From contig JAEWIZ010000003.1 of the NCBI GenBank assembly GCA_023386815.1, positions 1 through 26,586 on the forward strand: DNA of 26,586 nucleotides, written 5' to 3'. Made by a program: the position numbers and the translations under genes. A model generated the notes under the pieces. That model was given only the letters and a program-made list of their open reading frames with translations. It was not told the DNA's origin and made no database searches. Within the stretch, counting starts at the first letter, position 1. Each line of letters opens with the position of its first letter. The DNA comes from Bacillota bacterium (GTDB taxonomy: Bacteria; Bacillota; Clostridia; Lachnospirales; Lachnospiraceae). Of the stretch, positions 14,377-22,577 are shown one piece after another.

Positions 14377-15621
14377 TTATTGCGTTACCTTGCCTTTACG
14401 AAAGGTAAGCAAGCTGATTGGAATTAAAATAGGAAAAATAACTGCCACAAGTAAACCGGTGCGTAAACCAGCCTGTTCTAGGGTTAGTCCATTGGTGAGC
14501 CAAACAGATAGGGTTCGGCCGGAGGTTTGTACCTGATCTGAAATAACGCCAGCCAGCCAGGGTCCGAAAGCACAACCAATATCACCACTAACTGCCATGA
14601 TGCCAAACATTAAGGTGCCGCCCCTGGGTAATGCAGCGGACGTAAGACTGAAGGTACCAGGCCACATGAGAGCTACAGAAAGCCCGCATAAGCTGCAAGT
14701 CAGTAAAGACAGGAAGGCATTTGGACTGAACACTGTTACCAGATAGGTTAGGATACAAAGGAGGCCGCTACCGAATAAGCAGGCTTTTAACGGGAGACGT
14801 TCTCCAAAATGTCCGTAGACAGTACGCCCAACGCCCATAAATACAGCAAATAAGCCAGGGCCTAATAAATCACCAACCACCTTAGGTACCTGCAAGCCTT
14901 TTTCCGCAAAGAGAGAAGACCACTGTGACATGGTCAATTCGCTTGCACCTGCACAGATCATTAGTAGGATGGCTAGATAAAAGGTAGGATGGGAGAATAG
15001 CTCTTTCAGATTCATTCCCTTTCCATCATGCACCAGTGGAAGCATTGGAACCTTTCTAAATTGAAATAGATTATAAAGCGGGAATAAGGACCAAAGTATG
15101 GGGAGAATGAACCATAACTCACGTCCAATTAACCACAACAGTAAGGTACTTAATAATACAACACTCATTTGACCCCAGCAGTAGAAGGAATGGAGGAGAC
15201 TCATGGAACCTTCTTTATTATCACTGGGTAGTGCTTCAATGATTGGACTGACGACAACTTCTAATAATCCTCCTCCAACCGAATATATCATAATAGCAAT
15301 TGTAAGGCCTATGTAGGGAGATGGCAGCAGTTGAGGCAGGATACCCAAAGAAATTAATCCAATGGTAGCGAAGGCGTGAGCTGCAACCATGCATTTTCGG
15401 TAACCAAAATGATCTGCATACTTGGACGCCCAGAGATCTGTTATGATCTGGGTAACAAAGTTAACCAGTATTAATTGACCTAGCTTTTCATAAGAAATGG
15501 CAAAGTTAGTTTGGAAAATAATAAATAAGATAGGTGCCAGATTATTGACAATTGCTTGAGTAATATATCCTCGGTAGCAGGCAAAGGTGGTATGACGGTA
15601 AGTATATTTAGTTGCTGACAT
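14377..15621 (-). CDS. Major facilitator superfamily permease
   Basis: This 414-aa integral membrane transporter has about 12 hydrophobic helices. The MFS loop 2-3 signature is recognisable (SKYADHFGYRKC), as are the duplicated halves with a polar central loop (about residues 190-215, VPMLPLVHDGKGMN). The HSFYCWGQ motif in helix 5 recalls the fucose-permease-like group, so a sugar or small organic substrate is plausible but not shown. AAGGATAA precedes the ATG. It lies 106 bp downstream of ispE on the same strand and may be read through from it, though no functional connection with isoprenoid synthesis is evident. No regulator is adjacent. Confidence 0.9.
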   Translation of the reverse strand: MSATKYTYRHTTFACYRGYITQAIVNNLAPILFIIFQTNFAISYEKLGQLILVNFVTQIITDLWASKYADHFGYRKCMVAAHAFATIGLISLGILPQLLPSPYIGLTIAIMIYSVGGGLLEVVVSPIIEALPSDNKEGSMSLLHSFYCWGQMSVVLLSTLLLWLIGRELWFILPILWSLFPLYNLFQFRKVPMLPLVHDGKGMNLKELFSHPTFYLAILLMICAGASELTMSQWSSLFAEKGLQVPKVVGDLLGPGLFAVFMGVGRTVYGHFGERLPLKACLFGSGLLCILTYLVTVFSPNAFLSLLTCSLCGLSVALMWPGTFSLTSAALPRGGTLMFGIMAVSGDIGCAFGPWLAGVISDQVQTSGRTLSVWLTNGLTLEQAGLRTGLLVAVIFPILIPISLLTFRKGKVTQ

Positions 15622-15727
15622 AGTAATTATCCTTCCATAATATCTTTTGTTATAGTTTCATTGATGGCAAGTGATCATGTTTGCCGATACTATCTGAACT
15701 ACTTCTTGTCTATAAAATTTATCTTCT

Positions 15728-16612
15728 TCATTTCGATAGCTTTTCCGGGGAATAGGGCTTTGTTAAAAAGATCTGCTTTCCGAAATTTTTATGACGTTTA
15801 AAATAGTTAAAAGCTTTTTTGGCTAATTCAATATTCTTATAAATACCAAATACAGTAGGACCACTTCCGCTCATCAGAGAGGTCATAGCTCCCAGTTCCA
15901 GCATCTTACGTTTTATATCTGTAATGATGGGATAGTCCTTAATGGTTACAGTCTGGAGCAGGTTATCCATGCTTTTGGTAAGGGTGAATAAATCATTTTT
16001 CTCAAGTGCACTTTGTATACCTGCAATATCAGGATGCACAGTATGATCTGTCAGACGTAAGTTCTCATATACATATTTCGTAGAAACACTGATATCGGGC
16101 TTAACAAGTAAGATCATGCATTCAGGAATAGCAGGCAGTGGAGTAAGTACTTCTCCTATTCCTTCGGATAGTGCAGTCCCAAGCTGGAGACAGTAAGGTA
16201 CGTCTGCACCTATTTTAACACCAAGCTTTTTTAATTCATCCATTGATAAACCGGTTTGATATAACTCATTTAGTCCTTTTAAGGTGGCAGCAGCGTCGGA
16301 GCTTCCGCCTGCAAGACCGGCAGCCACAGGGATGTTCTTTTCCAGAGTAATATCAAGTCCATCCTTAATTTTGGTGGCCTCGAAAAACAATGCAGCGGCT
16401 TTATAGACCAAATTCCCCTGATCATTCGGGAGGTAGGAGAGATTGGTCTTTATCTTAATGCTACCTGTTGGATTCGTTTGAATGGCTATCGTATCGTGAA
16501 GGTCTAGTGACTGCATGATCATGCAGACATCGTGATAACCATCAGGACGTTTTCTAATAACATCAAGTCCGAGATTTATTTTCGCGTAAGCTTTCACTGT
16601 AGTTGTATTCAT
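15728..16612 (-). CDS. ispE: 4-diphosphocytidyl-2-C-methyl-D-erythritol kinase
   Basis: This 294-aa GHMP kinase phosphorylates CDP-ME at the 2-hydroxyl, the fourth step of the MEP isoprenoid pathway, in the cytoplasm. The N-terminus VKAYAKINLGLDV is the IspE signature. The ATP-binding GHMP loop PVAAGLAGGSSDAA spans residues 95-108, the catalytic Asp is in KIGADVPYCL, and the C-terminal motif MSGSGPTVFGIY closes the fold. An ATG at 16624 would add four residues, but GGAGG at 16622-16618 lies exactly 5 bases before the ATG at 16612, so I chose 16612. It follows spoIIR with a 155-bp gap and precedes the MFS gene. Proximity to spoIIR is probably conserved in Clostridia (from memory). Confidence 0.97.
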   Translation of the reverse strand: MNTTTVKAYAKINLGLDVIRKRPDGYHDVCMIMQSLDLHDTIAIQTNPTGSIKIKTNLSYLPNDQGNLVYKAAALFFEATKIKDGLDITLEKNIPVAAGLAGGSSDAAATLKGLNELYQTGLSMDELKKLGVKIGADVPYCLQLGTALSEGIGEVLTPLPAIPECMILLVKPDISVSTKYVYENLRLTDHTVHPDIAGIQSALEKNDLFTLTKSMDNLLQTVTIKDYPIITDIKRKMLELGAMTSLMSGSGPTVFGIYKNIELAKKAFNYFKRHKNFGKQIFLTKPYSPEKLSK

Positions 16613-16767
16613 GGTTGCCTCCATATCATTTATGCAAGAAGTTTAGTGGAAGGGTATACCCATTCCATGACAATCTATCCGTATTTTAACACAAACGAGC
16701 AGTGAATACAACTTGAGGAGAGCACGGAGGGGAGGATATGAGATGATAGAATATAAAATCATGGTTA

Positions 16768-17622
16768 TTATGAAAATAAGTCTTTTATTTTCTCCAAGAG
16801 CTTAAATTTCACTTTGACCGGTGTTTTTTTGTTTAATAAGGATTCATACTCCTCATCGGTTAATAACCGTTGTAGCTTTTTCTCGGACTCCTTATCCACG
16901 ATGCTATAGGTGGAATCTATGAAGCAAAGCTGAGGAAACATAACGCACCACCAATTCTGTCCCTTAGCCTCGCCGATTTGAACACGGAGTGCTTCGTAGG
17001 TTCCTGGAGGAAAGTAAAATTCACCATAAATTTTTAAAGGAAAATAGGTTTGTTCAAAGGTGACTGTTACCGGATAGGAGTAGCCGTTTTCCTGGATCGT
17101 TTCTAAAGCAGTAGCTTTAATCAGATCCAGATTGCTGTTTAAAAGGCTGCGAGCCTGTGTAACAGTAGTGGCATCTCGTAGAATGGGGGCCAGTGCCTCC
17201 ACTACTTTCGACTTTACCTTCAGTTTAAGCTGTTGATCCTCATCGCTGTCGCTGTTGGCGAGGACGTGGAACCGGATAATTTCATGAGCAATTCCTTGCT
17301 GCAGGGCTTGATTATGCTGCGCATGTGCTCGAATAGCTAAGGAGGAAAGACTGCAAAGGCCTAAGATAAGCAAAAGCAGCCAGAGCCTAAATTTTGGTTT
17401 ATCAATAGCTGGATCGTTATGGGTGCATGCTAAATGAAAGCGTGATTTATGATGGTCTGATACTTTGTTGGCTACCAGGCTACTTCTTGATCCATTACTG
17501 TAGAACGAGCTATCTTTTGTTATATGATTGGTTGACTCTATAATCACGGGTGTGGCATTAAGATGATTTGAGGTTAAATTCTTTTTATGTAAGGATTTCA
17601 ATTGGGAAATGATATTACTCAT
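16768..17622 (-). CDS. spoIIR: Stage II sporulation protein R, with long N-terminal extension
   Basis: This 284-aa protein matches SpoIIR, the forespore-made signalling protein secreted into the intermembrane space, where it triggers SpoIIGA to process pro-sigma-E in the mother cell. A TM or signal segment spans about 79-97 (LWLLLLILGLCSLSSLAI), followed by the core (98-284) with the hallmark IIRFHVLANSDSDEDQ and a later YPVTVTFEQTYFP. SpoIIR is normally near 200-230 aa; here about 78 extra residues, rich in Ser, Asn and His, precede the TM segment. I found no alternative ATG, GTG or TTG with a good site closer to it. The ribosome site for the chosen ATG (AGGCAGG) is only moderate. Sigma-F control is expected, but I could not find a convincing sigma-F promoter. 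Confidence 0.92.
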   Translation of the reverse strand: MSNIISQLKSLHKKNLTSNHLNATPVIIESTNHITKDSSFYSNGSRSSLVANKVSDHHKSRFHLACTHNDPAIDKPKFRLWLLLLILGLCSLSSLAIRAHAQHNQALQQGIAHEIIRFHVLANSDSDEDQQLKLKVKSKVVEALAPILRDATTVTQARSLLNSNLDLIKATALETIQENGYSYPVTVTFEQTYFPLKIYGEFYFPPGTYEALRVQIGEAKGQNWWCVMFPQLCFIDSTYSIVDKESEKKLQRLLTDEEYESLLNKKTPVKVKFKLLEKIKDLFS

Positions 17623-17734
17623 ATAAATCCTGCCTTTCTGATCGATAATCTTTAAAATGTTGGTATCTAAAGTCTAGCCAGGAATCAGATTACTATTCCA
17701 ATTAGCACTGGAATTCGAAGCTTTATTTTACCTC

Positions 17735-17763
17735 TTGTACTCTATGCGGGATAATAGTACAAT
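17735..17763 (+). promoter_or_regulatory. Sigma-A-like promoter of the DUF1934 gene
   Basis: TTGTAC (17735-17740), a 17-bp spacer and TACAAT (17758-17763) lie about 110 bp before the ATG at 17875. Confidence 0.5.
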
Positions 17764-17874
17764 ATCGATAGCTTCTCTCTCTGTTGATAGGTAGAGGAAT
17801 ATTCAAGATGTTTTCATGGGGCATAATCAGAAAAGCTCTTATTGGAGCAGGCTAAGAAAGGTTAAGGTGTTACG

Positions 17875-18297
17875 ATGACGAAAGAAGTTCTAATAAGGAT
17901 TGAAGGAAGACAGATTGGCTCCGAGGATGAACCGATTATAACAACTGTACCAGGAGTGTATCATAATACTAGGGGAAAACATTATGTTCAATACGAGGAA
18001 GTGGTAGAGGGCGTTGCAGCCGTTTCTAAAAATATGATTAAGATTGAACCGTCCAAGGTGGTGCTTACAAAAAAGCTAGTGAAAACCTCGGAAATGGTAT
18101 TTGACCGGGAAGGAACCACTCGGTTGGATTATCCAACACCATATGGAGATTTAATCTTTGATTTAAAAACATACTCCATCCTAGTAACAGATGAGACGGA
18201 TCGGCTTGAGGTATATATGGAATATTCTCTGTCCTCTGATTCTGCCCATGTATCGGATAATAGCATATTAATAACAATAGCTTCTGCAGAAATTTAA
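17875..18297 (+). CDS. DUF1934 (YwiB-like) beta-barrel protein
   Basis: This 140-aa cytoplasmic protein has the DUF1934 pattern seen in YwiB-type proteins of Firmicutes. It opens with EVLIRIEGRQ, has a TVPGVYHNTRGKHYVQYEE strand pair, then MIKIEPSKVVLTKKLVKTSEMVF, a PYGDLIFDLKTYSI segment and a final YMEYSLSSD strand, consistent with a lipocalin-like small beta-barrel. The ligand and function are unknown. It is transcribed divergently from spoIIR and converges on the CapA-family gene. Its last codons and stop lie inside the hairpin at 18271-18319. The ribosome site (AAGGTTAAGG region) is ordinary to weak. Confidence 0.88.
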   Translation: MTKEVLIRIEGRQIGSEDEPIITTVPGVYHNTRGKHYVQYEEVVEGVAAVSKNMIKIEPSKVVLTKKLVKTSEMVFDREGTTRLDYPTPYGDLIFDLKTYSILVTDETDRLEVYMEYSLSSDSAHVSDNSILITIASAEI

Positions 18298-18319
18298 TTT
18301 CTACAGAAGCTATTGTTAT
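18271..18319. terminator. Long hairpin overlapping the DUF1934 stop codon
   Basis: ATAACAATAGCTTCTG (18271-18286) is perfectly complementary to CAGAAGCTATTGTTAT (18304-18319), with six more pairs inside (AGAAAT/ATTTCT) after one mismatch. The loop contains the stop codon at 18295-18297. It lies between convergent genes and probably ends both transcripts, although only ATTTTAT follows on the plus side. Confidence 0.65.
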
Positions 18320-18342
18320 ATTTTATATGATATATTAATCGA

Positions 18343-19593
18343 TTACTTTGCTGAGCTGAGGAAGCCCTCCTCATCGATTTGCACATCATAGGATAAGCCT
18401 TTGATCAACTTATAATAATTACTCTTTTCTGCTTTATCGGTCAAAAGATAGGTCTTCGCATCCTTATTCATGGCAGGTAAAAGCTGAACATCTACCGAGC
18501 CATCCGTTTTTAGATATAATTTTAGCATTCCGGACTCTTTCTCGGAAGCATTAAACCAGTAATTACCTAAGCTATAGGCGATGGGTTTTCCTTGATAAAA
18601 CTCAATTCCCTGCATTACGTGGGGATGGCAGCCAATTACTGCATCCGCTCCCGCATCGATATAGATTTTTGAGAGATTACGTTGATATTGTTCCGGCTTA
18701 GTCGCACGTTCCACACCCCAATGGACAAATACTACCACGTAATCGCTATGTTCCTTTGCCTCCTTAATGGACTCCACCAACATGGTCGGATCATAGGTTC
18801 CAATCATGCCCGGGTTGGTATCACTGGCGTACCAATCCATAGCGAAGATAACATGGGAAGCAGCAACATATGCAATGGTTTTATTACCAACTTTGTAGTA
18901 AACCGGAGCCTTTGCACGATCCACATCTTCACCGGCACCTACATAACTAATGCCTGCTTCATCCAAGGTGTCAAAGGAATCCATTAAAGCATCCTGTCCA
19001 TAATCTAGTGCATGATTATTTGCCAAGGAGACAAGATCCACGCCCATCTTATTTAATATAAGAACCCGTTCCGGTTTCGCACGGAAAGTAAAAGATTTAT
19101 CAGATTCCTTTGTCCCCCTGTTACTATAGGAAAACTCATTATTTAGCATCATAACATCCGCTGCTTGCATCTCTTCTAATAGATCAGCAGAAAAGCATTG
19201 ATTGATATCCTGTCCGACTGCATCGTATTTTTTAACTGGATAATAGGATTCATCCAGATTGACATCTCCTGCGAATCCTAGAACGATTGGCTGTGAATCC
19301 TCGTGTGGTATTTCGTAAGTTAATTCAGAGACTGGGGTCGTAGTTGGTGAAGTCGTTGGAAGCGGAGTTGGAGCTGTTGTGGCAGTAGGCCTAGGAGTTG
19401 GTGTTGGAGATAAGGTTCCACCATCATTCACCTCCGACGAATCAGGAGCTTCTTCGCTTTGCTGCTGACTACCGGATTGCTCTGCATCATCCTTTTGTTC
19501 CTGGCGAAGAAAGGCGTAGACCACTAAACTAGCCAATAAGGAAACGGATAGAATACAAGTAATACACAATAAAATTATATTTTTCTTTTTCAT
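18343..19593 (-). CDS. CapA/PGA_cap-family metallophosphoesterase-like surface protein
   Basis: This 416-aa membrane-anchored protein has one N-terminal TM helix (about 7-29), then an acidic, Ser/Pro/Thr-rich extracellular linker (about 35-95, repeated TPTP-like units), then a CapA domain (about 103-370). The domain shows the metallophosphatase-type motifs GFAGDVNLD, LNNEFSY, FRAKPE, SLANNHALDYG, VFVHWG, IGCHPHVMQG and YSLGNYWF. CapA/PgsA proteins take part in poly-gamma-glutamate synthesis, but the single-gene form here, without capB/capC-type genes, is common in Clostridia and has no settled function; a cell-wall or polymer phosphoesterase is possible. The ribosome site (AGGTG) is weak. It lies downstream of the 164-aa gene, separated by a terminator, and ends against the DUF1934 hairpin. 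Confidence 0.9.
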   Translation of the reverse strand: MKKKNIILLCITCILSVSLLASLVVYAFLRQEQKDDAEQSGSQQQSEEAPDSSEVNDGGTLSPTPTPRPTATTAPTPLPTTSPTTTPVSELTYEIPHEDSQPIVLGFAGDVNLDESYYPVKKYDAVGQDINQCFSADLLEEMQAADVMMLNNEFSYSNRGTKESDKSFTFRAKPERVLILNKMGVDLVSLANNHALDYGQDALMDSFDTLDEAGISYVGAGEDVDRAKAPVYYKVGNKTIAYVAASHVIFAMDWYASDTNPGMIGTYDPTMLVESIKEAKEHSDYVVVFVHWGVERATKPEQYQRNLSKIYIDAGADAVIGCHPHVMQGIEFYQGKPIAYSLGNYWFNASEKESGMLKLYLKTDGSVDVQLLPAMNKDAKTYLLTDKAEKSNYYKLIKGLSYDVQIDEEGFLSSAK

Positions 19594-19640
19594 AATAACA
19601 CCTAAGCCTTTCTACTTATGGAAGACCTTCTGTATCAAAC

Positions 19641-19684
19641 AAAAACCTCTTACCTTAATAACAATTATGTCAAAAGGTAAGAGG
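19641..19684 (-). terminator. Rho-independent terminator of the 164-aa gene
   Basis: On the minus strand, CCTCTTACCTT and AAGGTAAGAGG (19684-19674 and 19656-19646) form an 11-bp perfect stem followed by TTTTTG (from 19645). Confidence 0.88.
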
Positions 19685-19698
19685 AGTATGAGATCAAT

Positions 19699-20193
19699 TT
19701 ATTTGCTGGATTTTTTATTATCTGCTTTAGTTTCGGTCTTGCTGTCTTTCTTAAAGGAACCGACAACTTTCTGGAAGACATTTTTCTTCACTGGCTTTTG
19801 TTCTAAGTTTCCTCTTAAGCCTTTAACGTCCATAATATAGATACCGCTGATAACAGCCTTTACTTCCTTCTTCACCGGAATAATATCGTATACCTTTGCA
19901 TCACAGATTAAGGACATAACCTTTGGGCCGATTTTTGCTTTTACAACAGGAACCTTTGTACCACGCATATACTTTGGTGTTTGATCCAATACAATTTTAG
20001 GAAGGTTTGCTTCCTTCATTTTCATCTTCTTTTTATCAATAACCAGAATGGAGACAGTTTGAGCAGCAGCTTGCATCTGCTCCTGATTTGCTTCCTGCTT
20101 CTTTTGCATTCTTCTACCAAAGAAATATAATACTGCGAGTGCTGCAATCGCTACAACGGCGATGATAATCAATATAATAGCCCATGTGTCCAT
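19699..20193 (-). CDS. Conserved one-TM protein of unknown function
   Basis: I do not recognise a named domain in this 164-aa protein. It begins with a TM helix (about residues 4-26) and a stop-transfer FGRRMQKKQ, so the rest is probably cytoplasmic. A Gln/Ala helix (30-46) leads to a compact beta-rich region (47-128): VSILVIDKKKMKMKEANLP, TKVPVVKAKIGPKVMSLIC, VKAVISGIYIMDVKG. A Lys-rich disordered tail ends the protein. The spacing of short strands recalls a small barrel, but I cannot say more. GAGGAGG lies upstream of the ATG. It sits 207 bp after plsC on the same strand and has its own terminator. Similar small proteins are, from memory, widespread in Lachnospiraceae. Confidence 0.82.
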   Translation of the reverse strand: MDTWAIILIIIAVVAIAALAVLYFFGRRMQKKQEANQEQMQAAAQTVSILVIDKKKMKMKEANLPKIVLDQTPKYMRGTKVPVVKAKIGPKVMSLICDAKVYDIIPVKKEVKAVISGIYIMDVKGLRGNLEQKPVKKNVFQKVVGSFKKDSKTETKADNKKSSK

Positions 20194-20400
20194 GAGTTAT
20201 GTACCTCCTCTAATTTTCTGTTCGTAGCTGCCAAGTAAGGCAACGTTAATTGTATCATTTTTTTTAAGAAAAATAAATAGCAATTTTATAAATCTGAAAA
20301 TTTATATTTTGCTATAAATTCCCGTCTTTTATCCTAAATGAAAAGATACAATTCAGTGTAACTATAATTATGTTTTCAGTATTATCCTGTTGTTTAAAAT

Positions 20401-21129
20401 TTAAACCAAGGAAGAGTTTTTTGTTAACATTTCTCGGATGATTCCCTGAACATAGGAACCAAGATGTTTTAGCTGCTCCTTTTCCAGATCCTTTGGATAA
20501 ATGGGTTTTCCATATTCAATCACTACATGGGCAGAGTGAATCCAGGGTTTTTGGCGCTCAAAGGCAGCATCCGTATTAGAAATTGCAACAGGAATAATGG
20601 CACAGCCTGTTTTTTCTGCTATTTTAAAGCTTCCTTCCTTGAAGGGAAGCATTTCCGTTCCCTGACTTCTGGTGCCTTCCGGAGAGATAAATACGGAATA
20701 GCCGGCTTTTACCTGTTCGATTGCTTTTAGTACAGTTTTTAATCCTTGTTTAATGTCATCACGATCTAAGAATAAACACTGTAAGAAACTCATCCAGGTA
20801 CTGAGAAAAGGAATTTTCTTAATTTCCTTTTTTGCCATAAAACCTGTTAGGGTTGGAATTGAGGCATAGGCTACCGGGACATCAAAATAGCTTCTGTGGT
20901 TTGCGATATATAGAACAGCCTCATTCTTAGGTACATTTTCACGACCGATAACAGTACGCTTTACACCACTAATAAAAAGTATGATCCGAAATGCAATTAC
21001 AACAATAAACTGAGAGCTTGCAACCATAGCCCTGCGATTGAATTTCCCAAGGATGTATTCAATAAGAAATACAGGGATGCTTAATAAGAAGAAAACAATT
21101 AAAAACATAACGGTCAGAATTAATCGCAT
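20401..21129 (-). CDS. plsC: 1-acyl-sn-glycerol-3-phosphate acyltransferase
   Basis: This 242-aa membrane-bound acyltransferase converts lysophosphatidic acid to phosphatidic acid in phospholipid synthesis. It has an N-terminal TM hairpin (LILTVMFLIVFFLLSIPVF) and then the PlsC domain with the catalytic NHRSYFD motif (H78, D83), the substrate-binding SPEGTRS and a later IIPVAISN strand. An ATG at 21141 would add four residues, but the GGAGG at that point lies 5 bases before the ATG at 21129, so I chose 21129. It begins 22 bp after the stop of the carboxypeptidase gene, so the two are probably co-transcribed. LPLAT families overlap, so a related acyl acceptor cannot be excluded. Confidence 0.93.
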   Translation of the reverse strand: MRLILTVMFLIVFFLLSIPVFLIEYILGKFNRRAMVASSQFIVVIAFRIILFISGVKRTVIGRENVPKNEAVLYIANHRSYFDVPVAYASIPTLTGFMAKKEIKKIPFLSTWMSFLQCLFLDRDDIKQGLKTVLKAIEQVKAGYSVFISPEGTRSQGTEMLPFKEGSFKIAEKTGCAIIPVAISNTDAAFERQKPWIHSAHVVIEYGKPIYPKDLEKEQLKHLGSYVQGIIREMLTKNSSLV

Positions 21130-21151
21130 AGAATCCTCCATCGTTGATATT

Positions 21152-22369
21152 TTATTGTACGGGTGCCCCAGTTAAGCTAGGATCAGGAGTTGGAGTAGCA
21201 TGGCCTGTGTCTCCTTTACCATTAGAGCTGCCATCGTCTGTGCCTGTATCGCTGCCGTCATCCGTATTACCGGAATCAGGAGTTGGGGTTACTGGTACTT
21301 CCGGATCTGTAGGTTCATCATCAGGATTTTCCACTACCGGAGTAGGTTTCGGACTTGGTGTAGGTGTCTTTCCCCCATGATTACCCTTTGTATCATCAGG
21401 GATAGTTCCATCAGGAGTTGTTCCATCCTCTTCACCGTCAGTGCTCTCTCCGTTTTCATCCAGAAGATCCTCTCCGGTTATCGGTGGAGTAGTTGGAGTT
21501 ACCGGAGGCTTATAATTGATTAGGCTGGCATAGACTGCCTCAAAATCAAAATCCGGGCTGGGGGTATAGTTGTAGTATTCTTCCAGTGTTAAATCATTTT
21601 CATATAAATACTTAGCAAGACCCTTACCAACATAACGGATATGCCAGGGTTCATAGGAATAGCCTGTAATATCAGCCTTTCCATCAGGATATCTGACAAT
21701 AAAGCCGAAACGATAAGCATTCTTTGCTACCCACTTACCTTCTGGAGTATCTATAAAATTATCATTTAGATCATAGCCTAAGCTGGCGGAGGAAATATCC
21801 ATGACAAGACCGGTCTGATGCTCACTGGTACCAGGAACGGCAGAATATTTTAGGGTATGTGTTTTTCCCTTAGTAATAATATTATTGACAAATATTTTTT
21901 TCTGACGTTGATAAGAACGATATCCGGATACACCGCTTAAGGAACAGCCATCCTTTTTTGCAGCTGCGAAGAGATCTTCAATAGCATTAGCGGCTTCCTT
22001 CCTCATTAAGGTTCTATCATCATAGTAAGAAAGATGGAAATAAATATCAGGTGTCACCATATTCTCAGGTTGATAATCTGCTGGAAGAGCGTATTCCTTA
22101 TTGACAAAAACGGTAATACTGGTTGGATCTAAGTCCATCTCAGTTGCTGGAACAAACGGTACCTCCGTAACAGAAGGAGCAGTGCTGACATCCTCCTCAG
22201 TCGTTGTGGGAGGTATATATGTATAATCGTCGTCATTATTATTATGTATGGCATCAGAGGTGGCTGCAAAGGAGGAAGTGCTTCCTTCCTGCAAGGTGGC
22301 GAAGATAACTCCACTGGCTAATAAAACTATGATTGCTGAGATGAGAATGATAACTACTTTTTTGTTCAA
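21152..22369 (-). CDS. VanY-type D-alanyl-D-alanine carboxypeptidase (peptidase M15) with Pro/Thr/Asp-rich tail
   Basis: This 405-aa membrane-anchored zinc peptidase should trim the terminal D-Ala from peptidoglycan stem peptides. It has an N-terminal TM anchor (about 5-25), a linker rich in Thr/Asp (40-75) and the M15 VanY domain (about 85-265). The zinc and catalytic residues are all present: H184 and D191 in SEHQTGLVMD, E240 and H243 in EPWHIRYVG. SGYRSYQRQ is the substrate-binding signature. About 120 C-terminal residues form a low-complexity Pro/Thr/Gly/Asp tail. The start is TTG at 22369: AAAGGAG lies 8 bases before it and a basic anchor (NKKVVI) follows directly. It precedes plsC by 22 bp. 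There is no van cluster nearby, so a normal wall-maturation role is more likely than glycopeptide resistance. Confidence 0.92.
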   Translation of the reverse strand: MNKKVVIILISAIIVLLASGVIFATLQEGSTSSFAATSDAIHNNNDDDYTYIPPTTTEEDVSTAPSVTEVPFVPATEMDLDPTSITVFVNKEYALPADYQPENMVTPDIYFHLSYYDDRTLMRKEAANAIEDLFAAAKKDGCSLSGVSGYRSYQRQKKIFVNNIITKGKTHTLKYSAVPGTSEHQTGLVMDISSASLGYDLNDNFIDTPEGKWVAKNAYRFGFIVRYPDGKADITGYSYEPWHIRYVGKGLAKYLYENDLTLEEYYNYTPSPDFDFEAVYASLINYKPPVTPTTPPITGEDLLDENGESTDGEEDGTTPDGTIPDDTKGNHGGKTPTPSPKPTPVVENPDDEPTDPEVPVTPTPDSGNTDDGSDTGTDDGSSNGKGDTGHATPTPDPSLTGAPVQ

Positions 22370-22428
22370 CGAAATTTCTCCTTTAACTATAGCAAAAAAA
22401 CAAGGTGTACTTTTAATGGCATTTATAT

Positions 22429-22456
22429 AGAGTAGAAAGCCGGGGCTTCCTACTCT
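22429..22456. other. Hairpin between pncB and the carboxypeptidase gene
   Basis: AGAGTAG-a-AAGCC-gg-GGCTT-c-CTACTCT makes a 12-bp stem with one internal mismatch and a tiny loop. No T-run follows on either strand. It could end pncB transcription weakly. Alternatively it may lie in the 5-prime leader of the carboxypeptidase mRNA, because a likely promoter lies upstream of it at 22485-22490. Confidence 0.5.
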
Positions 22457-22484
22457 GTAAGGTTGTTCACTTTTATCTTCATTC

Positions 22485-22493
22485 AGTATAACA
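22485..22493 (-). promoter_or_regulatory. Extended -10 promoter for the carboxypeptidase-plsC unit
   Basis: On the minus strand TGTTATACT ends at 22485. The -35 region is only T-rich. It would give a leader of about 110 nt containing the 22429-22456 hairpin. Confidence 0.35.
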
Positions 22494-22577
22494 TAAAGTG
22501 ATTGAAAAAAACTATTGAATTCTTAAAAAAGTTTGGGTAAAAACTGGTAAATCTGTCATATAAAATCGAGTAGCAGG

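Noticed and set aside
17623..17760. Sigma-F promoter of spoIIR
   Set aside because: A GCATA-like -35 exists on the minus strand at 17747-17743, but no GGNNANANT-type -10 is found at the right spacing.
18343..19593. Poly-gamma-glutamate capsule operon
   Set aside because: Only a CapA-like gene is present; no capB/pgsB ligase or capC/pgsC membrane gene lies nearby.
21144..21523. Plus-strand ORFs opposite the carboxypeptidase tail
   Set aside because: They are shadows of the Pro/Thr/Asp-rich coding tail: low-complexity Val/Gly/Ser translations with no ribosome binding site.
21152..22369. Glycopeptide-resistance vanY
   Set aside because: The peptidase fold is right, but there are no vanA/B ligase, vanH or vanX genes and no adjacent VanRS; the two-component pair is 20 kb away. 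Ordinary peptidoglycan maturation is the simpler reading.
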